Positions 7,748 to 12,185 of a stretch of 12,185 nucleotides of DNA are shown here, in pieces. Origin of the DNA: Anaerolineales bacterium (GTDB lineage Bacteria; Chloroflexota; Anaerolineae; Anaerolineales; DRMV01); the NCBI GenBank assembly GCA_015484985.1, contig WFUL01000149.1:1-12185 (forward strand), written 5' to 3'. A model generated the notes under the pieces. That model did not search any database, was not told where the DNA came from, and saw only the letters and a list, made by a program, of their open reading frames with translations. A program made the translations under genes and the position numbers. Positions within the stretch are counted from its first letter, which is position 1. The number at the start of each line of letters is the position of its first letter.

Positions 7748-7825
7748 AGATAAATTGGTGCAGCGGCGAAGCCGCCGCTGCACCAATTTAGTTCTCCCTC
7801 CTGGTCCTGAGCCCGGTCAGGACTA
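7748..7825 (+). repeat. Palindrome-containing repeat element, copy 1 (left of moaA)
   Basis: This copy starts AGATAAA, contains the core GCAGCGGCGAAGCC within an 18-bp hairpin (7751-7790), continues with TCTCC-TCCT-GGTCC and ends with GCCCGGTCAGGACTA (7811-7825). A second stem is visible near its end: GTCCTGA (7804-7810) with TCAGGAC (7817-7823). The reverse complement of 9000-9073 carries the same blocks in the same order, and the distance from hairpin centre to block end is about 54 bases in both copies. It lies 43 bp after the radA stop. It is too short to encode a protein. Confidence 0.75.
7751..7790 (+). terminator. 18-bp perfect hairpin after radA; probable terminator
   Basis: Bases 7751-7768 pair perfectly with 7773-7790 around an AAGC loop. 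The inner ten pairs are GC-rich and the outer arm is A/T-rich (TAAATT with AATTTA). The position after radA suits transcription termination, though the T-run is short (TTT), so efficiency is uncertain. It is also the core of the repeat element. Confidence 0.55.
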
Positions 7826-7894
7826 CGCGAGATATGCAGGAAATAACTTCGACTTGAGTCGTGCAAGATATGGGCACGCGACAGGGAAGAGAGC

Positions 7895-7923
7895 CCTTTT
7901 CCGTAAAGGTTTTTTGCTAAAAT
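7895..7923 (+). promoter_or_regulatory. Putative promoter for moaA
   Basis: TAAAAT (7918-7923) matches the -10 consensus at 5 of 6 positions and is preceded by TGC, an extended -10. The -35 position with a 17-base spacer is CCTTTT (7895-7900), a poor match. Transcription would start near 7930, leaving a leader of about 20 bases that includes the ribosome binding site. The stretch 7826-7894 before it holds only weak local hairpins and two copies of AGATATG (7830-7836, 7867-7873). Confidence 0.5.
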
Positions 7924-7952
7924 GGAAACACCCAGCCGAGGAGGACGCGTTT

Positions 7953-8933
7953 ATGGCCCTGGACCGGTTTGGCCGTACCATTCGGTATTTGCGTATCAGT
8001 TTGACGGACCGATGCAACTTGCGGTGCATCTATTGCATGCCCGAGGACATGACCTTTCGTCCCCGGGACGAACTCATGCAGGATGAGGAAATCTTCACCC
8101 TGGTGCGGGTGTTCGCTTCGCTGGGCTTCGAGAAAATCCGTCTGACGGGAGGGGAGCCCACGGTACGGGCCAATGTGGTGGAGATTGTGCGCCGCATTGC
8201 CTCCACGCCGGGCATTCGCGAGGTCACCATGACCACCAACGGCATCCTGCTTCCCCGATTGGCCCGGCCTCTGGCGGAAGCCGGGCTCCGTCGGGTGAAC
8301 ATCAGCCTGGATACCCTCAATCCGGTCAAGTTCCGGCGTCTCACTCGATGGGGCGATTTGGAAGATGTGCTGGAAGGCATTCAGGCCGCGGAAGAGGCCG
8401 GACTCACGCCGGTGAAAATCAACGCCGTTATCGTACGGGGTTACAACGAGGAAGATGTGGTGGACCTGGCCCGGCTCACCCTGGACCATCCCTGGCAGGT
8501 GCGTTTCATCGAGATGATGCCCTTCGCCGGGGTCACGGAGGTTCAACTTCGCCTGGCGGTGCGGGTGCCGGAGATGATGGCCCGCATCGAAGCTGCCCTG
8601 GGTCCCTTGATTCCGGTCAACGGAGGTCGCCTGGATGGCGAGGCTCGGGTGTATCGCCTGCCCGAGGCCCAGGGTACCGTGGGCTTCATCGCCACCCTCA
8701 GCCAGCCTTTCTGCGCCAGTTGCACCCGCGCCCGGCTCACGGCCGACGGGCATTTGCGCATGTGTCTGCTGCGGGAGTACGAGGTCGATTTGCTCACCCC
8801 CCTTCGCCAGGGCGCGAGCGAAGAGGATTTGCGTCGTCTCATTCTCGAGGCCGTTTGGGCCAAGCCCTGGGGACACGGTCTGTACGAAGGCGACATTCCC
8901 CTCAACCGTACCATGAGCCAGATTGGGGGATAA
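7953..8933 (+). CDS. moaA: GTP 3',8-cyclase MoaA (molybdenum cofactor synthesis)
   Basis: MoaA is a radical SAM enzyme that converts GTP to the 3',8-cyclo intermediate, which MoaC turns into cyclic pyranopterin monophosphate. The product has 326 residues, normal size. The N-terminal cluster motif C-x3-C-x2-C uses Cys21, Cys25 and Cys28 (DRCNLRCIYC), followed by LTGGEPTVR for SAM binding. The C-terminal cluster motif is C-x2-C-x13-C (FCASCTRARL...MCL). The protein ends with I-G-G, the conserved Gly-Gly tail needed for activity. GAGGAGGA (7938-7945) lies 7 bases before the ATG at 7953. The frame is open upstream to 7755, but that extension runs through the hairpin and is not protein-like. No other molybdenum cofactor gene is present, and the gene stands alone between two inverted repeat elements. 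Confidence 0.96.
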   Translation: MALDRFGRTIRYLRISLTDRCNLRCIYCMPEDMTFRPRDELMQDEEIFTLVRVFASLGFEKIRLTGGEPTVRANVVEIVRRIASTPGIREVTMTTNGILLPRLARPLAEAGLRRVNISLDTLNPVKFRRLTRWGDLEDVLEGIQAAEEAGLTPVKINAVIVRGYNEEDVVDLARLTLDHPWQVRFIEMMPFAGVTEVQLRLAVRVPEMMARIEAALGPLIPVNGGRLDGEARVYRLPEAQGTVGFIATLSQPFCASCTRARLTADGHLRMCLLREYEVDLLTPLRQGASEEDLRRLILEAVWAKPWGHGLYEGDIPLNRTMSQIGG

Positions 8934-8999
8934 TACCAACGTAAATCCAAGGTTACCCGGCGAATATCAATGTGCTCATGAACGAAACCATTGTACCGA

Positions 9000-9073
9000 T
9001 AGTCCTGACCGGGCACGGGACCAAAGGAGAGAAGAGATAAAACAGCAGCGGCTTCGCCGCTGCTGTTTTATCT
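9000..9073 (-). repeat. Palindrome-containing repeat element, copy 2 (right of moaA, inverted)
   Basis: Read on the - strand, this copy begins AGATAAA (9073-9067), contains GCAGCGGCGAAGCC inside a 20-bp hairpin, continues TCTCC-TTTGGTCC and ends GCCCGGTCAGGACTA (9014-9000). That last block is a 15-of-15 match to copy 1. Similarity stops right after this block on both sides. Copy 2 lies downstream of the TPR gene in its direction of transcription, just as copy 1 lies downstream of radA. Between 8934 and 8999 I see nothing else. Confidence 0.75.
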
Positions 9074-9075
9074 CT
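9033..9075. terminator. 20-bp perfect hairpin, likely bidirectional terminator
   Basis: Bases 9033-9052 pair perfectly with 9056-9075 around a TTC loop. The GC core (CAGCAGCGGC) is flanked by AAAA on the left arm and TTTT on the right arm, so each strand reads as a GC hairpin followed by a T-tract. It lies between convergent moaA (+) and the TPR gene (-), as expected for a shared intrinsic terminator. Confidence 0.7.
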
Positions 9076-9139
9076 GAGAGCCCCTGCACAAAAACAGGGA
9101 ACATGAGGGATGGGGTTATGGGCCACGGGCCACACGTGT

Positions 9140-10513
9140 TCAAGGAGATTCCAGTTTTTGGGCCCATGCTTCGTGTACGCGAGCCTGTTCCAGATTCCCC
9201 TGCCAGCGGTACCAGATGGCCAGCAAGCGGTGGACTTCGGGATTCCCCGGGTCCTGTTGCCAGGCCTGATGGAGGAACCGATAGGACAGGTCCGGGTCTT
9301 CCAGGGTCATGTAAGCCCATCCCAGAAGCAACAGCGTTTCCGGGTCCTCGGGTTGCAGAGCCCGCGCCTGACGCAACCAGGGCAGGGCGTGGCTCTCGAT
9401 GTTCACCCCGTGAGCCAGGCAAAAACGCGCGGCCAGGCGCAGGGCCAAAGGGTCTCGAGGGCGCGCGGCCACGGTCGCCTGCACCTGCATCCAGGCTTCG
9501 GGGAAGAAGCCCCGCATGCCTGCCAGGGCCTGGGCCAGATGGTAGTGGTACAGGGGTTGGGTGGGGTCCAGGGCCACGGCCCGGCGCAACCAGCCCACGG
9601 CCCACGCGGTACGTCCTTCCCGCAAGGCCTGAAGTCCCATAAGGAAGGGAATCAGCGCCTCCTGGGGCGCGAGACGCCGGGCCTTGCGCCAGGCTTTCCA
9701 GGCGTCCTCGGAGCGGCCCGTCCGGGCCAAACCTTCTCCCAAATACGCCCAGGCAGGTCCGTACTCGGGGGATTCCCGAGTCGCGCGACGCCAGGCTTCC
9801 AGGGCCAGGTCCCAGTAGCCCACCTGGGCCAGCCCCCGGCCGATTTCCACCCATCGCGCGCCCGGGTGCTCTTGCGCCATCCCTCGAATCAGGGCTGCTT
9901 CCAGGCGCTGGGCGCGTGAGGCGTAGGTCTCCTGGGATGTGAGTTGGCGTACATAGCCGAAAGCCTGTTGAGGGGAATCCAGGCTGGTGAGCAAGGCCAG
10001 GTGCCACAGGGCTTTGGGATGCTGCGGGGACCCTCGGACCACGTGTTCGTAAGCCGCGCGGGCACGGGGCCAATCCCCCTGGCGAAAGGCCAGTTCGGCT
10101 AGCATCTCCCAAAGGGTGAGGTCCTGGGGATAACGCTCCAGACCTTCTTCCAACCAGGTCCGGGCTTCCCTCACCCGGCCCTGTTCGATCAACCCGCGCG
10201 CGGCCACAGCATAAGCCCACTCCGGCAGGCGCGCGGGCGACGTGCGGCGCAGGACTTCTAGCCAGGCGAGGGCTTTGTCGCCTTCTCCCGTGGCCCAGGC
10301 TGTTGCGGCCAGGCGCAGCATTTCCTCGGGGGACGCGTGCGCGGGCGGGTTATCCGGTTCCGGGGTGGCTTCACCTTTCCCGGAGAAAAGGACATCGAGG
10401 CCCAGGATGTGTTCCGGAGGCCTCGATGTCCACCATATGCCCAGGGCCAGCACCAGGGTCAAGAGGGCGGCCCATGTCCATAAGGGAAGGGGGAAGATTC
10501 GTCGTCTGCGCAA
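9140..10513 (-). CDS. Membrane-anchored tetratricopeptide repeat protein
   Basis: The product has 457 residues. An Arg-rich start (RRRR) is followed by one hydrophobic span (about 9-28), which suggests an inner-membrane anchor with the rest outside the cytoplasm; an uncleaved signal anchor is likeliest because no cleavage site is clear. From about residue 62 to the end there are at least eight TPR-like helical pairs, shown by recurring patterns such as A-W/Y-x-L-G-x-x-L-x-x-x-G and A-L-x-x-x-P. TPR proteins are scaffolds; the partner is unknown. The start codon is TTG at 10513, six bases after the ndk stop, with GAGGAAG upstream (10531-10525). No ATG alternative keeps the membrane span. It is the last gene of the LysM-ccmC-like-ndk group. 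A CcmH/NrfG-like role in cytochrome c assembly is possible but unproved. Confidence 0.85.
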   Translation of the reverse strand: MRRRRIFPLPLWTWAALLTLVLALGIWWTSRPPEHILGLDVLFSGKGEATPEPDNPPAHASPEEMLRLAATAWATGEGDKALAWLEVLRRTSPARLPEWAYAVAARGLIEQGRVREARTWLEEGLERYPQDLTLWEMLAELAFRQGDWPRARAAYEHVVRGSPQHPKALWHLALLTSLDSPQQAFGYVRQLTSQETYASRAQRLEAALIRGMAQEHPGARWVEIGRGLAQVGYWDLALEAWRRATRESPEYGPAWAYLGEGLARTGRSEDAWKAWRKARRLAPQEALIPFLMGLQALREGRTAWAVGWLRRAVALDPTQPLYHYHLAQALAGMRGFFPEAWMQVQATVAARPRDPLALRLAARFCLAHGVNIESHALPWLRQARALQPEDPETLLLLGWAYMTLEDPDLSYRFLHQAWQQDPGNPEVHRLLAIWYRWQGNLEQARVHEAWAQKLESP

Positions 10514-10519
10514 GTCCCG

Positions 10520-10981
10520 TTAATCTTCCTCGAAAATCCAGGGGTCCAGGGCGCGCGACCATGACACGATTTCATCAGGATGGAACCATAAGGCGATTTC
10601 CTGCGCCGCAGTTTCGGGCGAATCCGATGCGTGGGTCAGGTTGCGGCCGATTTCCAGGGCGAAATCATGGCGCACCGTGCCCGGTGCGGCTTCTGTCGGT
10701 CGCGTCGCGCCCATGGTCTGCCGCACCGCCGCGATGGCGTTCGGGCCTTCCCAGACCATGGCCATGACCGGACCGGAAGTGATGTATCGAATCAACTTGT
10801 CGTAGAACGGCTTTCCTTTGTGCACGGCGTAATGGGCTTCGGCCAGTTCTCGCGAAACCTGCATGAACTTGGCGGCCACCAGACGCAGCCCTCGACGTTC
10901 CAGTCGAGCAATGATTTCGCCAATGAGTCCTCGCTGGACGCCGTCGGGCTTCACCAAGACCAGAGTGCGCTCCATTGCCAT
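10520..10981 (-). CDS. ndk: Nucleoside diphosphate kinase
   Basis: Ndk moves the gamma-phosphate of ATP to nucleoside diphosphates through a phospho-histidine intermediate in the cytoplasm. The 153-residue product matches the family length. It has the N-terminal TLVLVKPDGVQRG (Lys11) and the active-site signature NLTHASDS (114-121) with His117, where many relatives have HGSDS. It also carries the C-terminal EIALWFHPDEIV segment. GGAGG lies 7 bases before the ATG at 10981; a second in-frame ATG two codons later is a less well placed alternative. It starts 31 bp after the CcmC-like gene and ends 6 bp before the TPR gene. Confidence 0.97.
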   Translation of the reverse strand: MAMERTLVLVKPDGVQRGLIGEIIARLERRGLRLVAAKFMQVSRELAEAHYAVHKGKPFYDKLIRYITSGPVMAMVWEGPNAIAAVRQTMGATRPTEAAPGTVRHDFALEIGRNLTHASDSPETAAQEIALWFHPDEIVSWSRALDPWIFEED

Positions 10982-11012
10982 GGATTTCCTCCTCGATGAA
11001 GGGTTGCGTATC

Positions 11013-11621
11013 TCACGACGAACCGAAGGTCAGAGAGCGGGCCCAGGACCACGCGGCCATCATGAGTGCCAGCAGCACCAGCAGAAAGTGTAGGGGAAAT
11101 TGTACACTCGTGGCCCGCAGGATGGGCATGGGCGGGTGCAGGATCAAAGGGGTGCGTACCAGGAACCCCAGGTAGGTCAGGGTGAACAGGGTGTTCACCA
11201 GGGCCGTCCACGCCAGGGGAAGGAATAGCAGGCCGAGTTGCAGCAAAAGCGCGGTGATGCCAAAGGCCAGGGCCAGACGCCATCGAGGTTCCATCAAGAA
11301 GAGACCGTTCCAGTTGACCTGCATGGTCCACAAGGAAATGGGCAGGGCCGTGAGCCAGAAGGCCGTGGCCACCCATCCCCACGCTCGGGCGTGTCGCTGA
11401 AGCTCCTCGTCCTTGCGAACCACACCCATCACCCCCAGACTTGAGGCCAACAGAAAGGCCAGAAGGGCCGTCCATATCCAAGCGCCGTGCAGGTACACAG
11501 ACCGAATGCCTTCGCCTAGGGTTTTCTCCCGGGGCGCGGAGAAGGACAGGGCCACACCCACGAGCAAGAAGATGAAACCCCACACCCAGGGGGCAACGCG
11601 ACGGGTAGCAGGACAGAACAT
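11013..11621 (-). CDS. CcmC-like six-helix membrane protein (probable heme handling, divergent)
   Basis: With the ATG at 11621 (AGGAGGG just upstream, 14 bp after the LysM stop) the product has 202 residues and six predicted membrane spans, near 12-28, 44-67, 81-97, 114-134, 136-156 and 174-194. This is the plan of CcmC, which presents heme to CcmE during cytochrome c maturation. His45 in SVYLHGAWIW and His162 in LILHPPMPI lie where CcmC has its two heme-ligand histidines, at the start of the second span and in the loop before the last. The loop between spans 3 and 4, where CcmC has the tryptophan-rich WWD motif (WGxxWxWDxRL), reads LWTMQVNWNGLFLMEPRWRL: tryptophan-rich but without the core. 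The call is therefore a remote homologue; function in heme transfer is inferred. The frame is open upstream to 11780 but that part overlaps the LysM gene and is not protein-like. Confidence 0.6.
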   Translation of the reverse strand: MFCPATRRVAPWVWGFIFLLVGVALSFSAPREKTLGEGIRSVYLHGAWIWTALLAFLLASSLGVMGVVRKDEELQRHARAWGWVATAFWLTALPISLWTMQVNWNGLFLMEPRWRLALAFGITALLLQLGLLFLPLAWTALVNTLFTLTYLGFLVRTPLILHPPMPILRATSVQFPLHFLLVLLALMMAAWSWARSLTFGSS

Positions 11622-11635
11622 CCAACCCTCCTGGT

Positions 11636-12185
11636 TCAGGGTGTGGGCGTCGCAGTAGTCTGCCCGGCGGGAAGCCCGGCCCAGACAAAGGTGCGTTGTT
11701 CGCTGGCCGCTCCCGCGGGTTCCCAAATGGGATTGCCTTCGTCGTCGGTGCCGACCTGGCGCACCGGCAGCACCCACCATCGGTAGACATGGGGCAGGGT
11801 CCCGGTGTGGCGAAAGTCCTCCGGAACCACGAACTTGGTGTCCGTGACGTACACCACCAGGCGCCGTTCCTCTTCGGAGGTCAGGTCCACGATGTTGACC
11901 GCGTAGGCTTCGTTCTCCCGTAATTCACCCACCGAGGCCCACTGCAGAGTGACGGTGTCGGCCAGGGTGAACACCGCACCGTCCGGAGGTAGGAGAAGCA
12001 CCGGTGCGGGGTACGGGGGCGGCGGTGTGGGCGTCGGTGTGGGTCCTGGTGTCGCATTCCTCATACACAAGGGAATCACCAGGGCCATGCCTTCGTAGAC
12101 CACGTTTCCCACCAGGCCGTTCCACTCCTGGATGGCCTCCATGGGTACGTTATAGTTGAGGGCGATGCCCAACAAGGTATCATCG
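11636..12185 (-). CDS. LysM-domain protein, 5' truncated by window edge
   Basis: The frame runs off the right edge of the window (first visible residues D-D-T-L-L-G-I-A), so only the C-terminal 182 or so residues are seen. They begin inside a LysM repeat (DTLLGIALNYNVPMEAIQEW, then LVGNVVYEGMALVIP), a fold that binds peptidoglycan or chitin sugars. A Thr/Pro linker (TPGPTPTPTPPPP) follows, then a probable beta-sandwich of about 110 residues starting PAPVLLLPPDGAVFTLADTVTLQW, similar in style to fibronectin type III or Ig-like domains. The end is again Thr/Pro-rich. It is probably exported, with the signal peptide outside the window. It leads the - strand group with the CcmC-like gene 14 bp downstream. 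Confidence 0.82.
   Translation of the reverse strand, partial: DDTLLGIALNYNVPMEAIQEWNGLVGNVVYEGMALVIPLCMRNATPGPTPTPTPPPPYPAPVLLLPPDGAVFTLADTVTLQWASVGELRENEAYAVNIVDLTSEEERRLVVYVTDTKFVVPEDFRHTGTLPHVYRWWVLPVRQVGTDDEGNPIWEPAGAASEQRTFVWAGLPAGQTTATPTP

Noticed and set aside
7755..7952. In-frame 66-codon extension of moaA beginning at TTG 7755
   Set aside because: It starts inside the 18-bp hairpin, runs through the repeat and promoter, and has no MoaA-like residues; the ATG at 7953 has a strong ribosome binding site and gives the normal MoaA N-terminus.
7751..9075. CRISPR-like palindromic repeats
   Set aside because: Only two copies, in inverted orientation, 1.3 kb apart with a gene between them; no spacer array or cas gene.
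9082..9099. Small hairpin CCCTG/CAGGG downstream of the TPR gene
   Set aside because: Five pairs only, and the T-rich stretch is in the loop on the - strand instead of after the stem; the adjacent 20-bp hairpin is a far better terminator.
9120..9133. Tandem GGGCCAC duplication
   Set aside because: Two copies of 7 bases in GC-rich DNA are easily due to chance, with no supporting context.
8976..10220. Long open frames overlapping the TPR gene in other frames on both strands
   Set aside because: Gly/Pro/Arg-rich translations typical of GC-rich shadows; the TPR frame has a membrane anchor and clear repeats.

Overview
The window is a GC-rich chromosomal segment with tightly packed genes and ordinary bacterial housekeeping functions. 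The best guess for the host is a member of the Chloroflexota (Anaerolineae-like). This rests on two secreted or lipid-anchored proteins with Thr/Pro ('TPTPTP') linkers, a GT-C type membrane glycosyltransferase-like protein, an archaeal-type phosphoglycerate mutase next to radA, and frequent GGAGG ribosome binding sites. It is an inference from style and gene content; there is no rRNA or other marker here to settle it.

Layout. On the + strand: the 3' part of a polytopic membrane protein of the GT-C/PMT kind (1-1569), a lipoprotein overlapping or abutting its stop (1572-2567), a putative promoter and structured leader (about 2553-2718), ruvB (2719-3753), a thiolase (3851-5047), an ApgM-type phosphoglycerate mutase (5084-6313), radA (6325-7704) and moaA (7953-8933). 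On the - strand, converging on moaA and read from right to left: the 3' part of a LysM protein (12185-11636), a CcmC-like six-helix membrane protein (11621-11013), ndk (10981-10520) and a membrane-anchored TPR protein (10513-9140). The - strand genes are separated by only 14, 31 and 6 bp, so they look like one transcription unit. The thiolase, apgM and radA likewise look like one unit, with gaps of 36 and 11 bp.

Functions. RuvB and RadA both act on recombination intermediates. Thiolase and ApgM are central carbon enzymes, MoaA starts molybdenum cofactor synthesis, and Ndk balances nucleoside triphosphates. The CcmC-like protein and the anchored TPR protein recall pieces of a cytochrome c/heme handling system, but no other such genes are visible.

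The most interesting non-coding feature is a pair of homologous elements of about 75-78 bp in inverted orientation on either side of moaA (7748-7825 and 9000-9073). Each has a long, perfect GC-centred hairpin (18 and 20 bp stems) followed by an identical 15-base block. The hairpin outer arms differ between the two copies, yet each copy is perfectly self-complementary. They may be terminators, a small palindromic mobile repeat family, or both. A second candidate is the structured leader in front of ruvB. I found no complete insertion sequence, CRISPR array, tRNA or rRNA.
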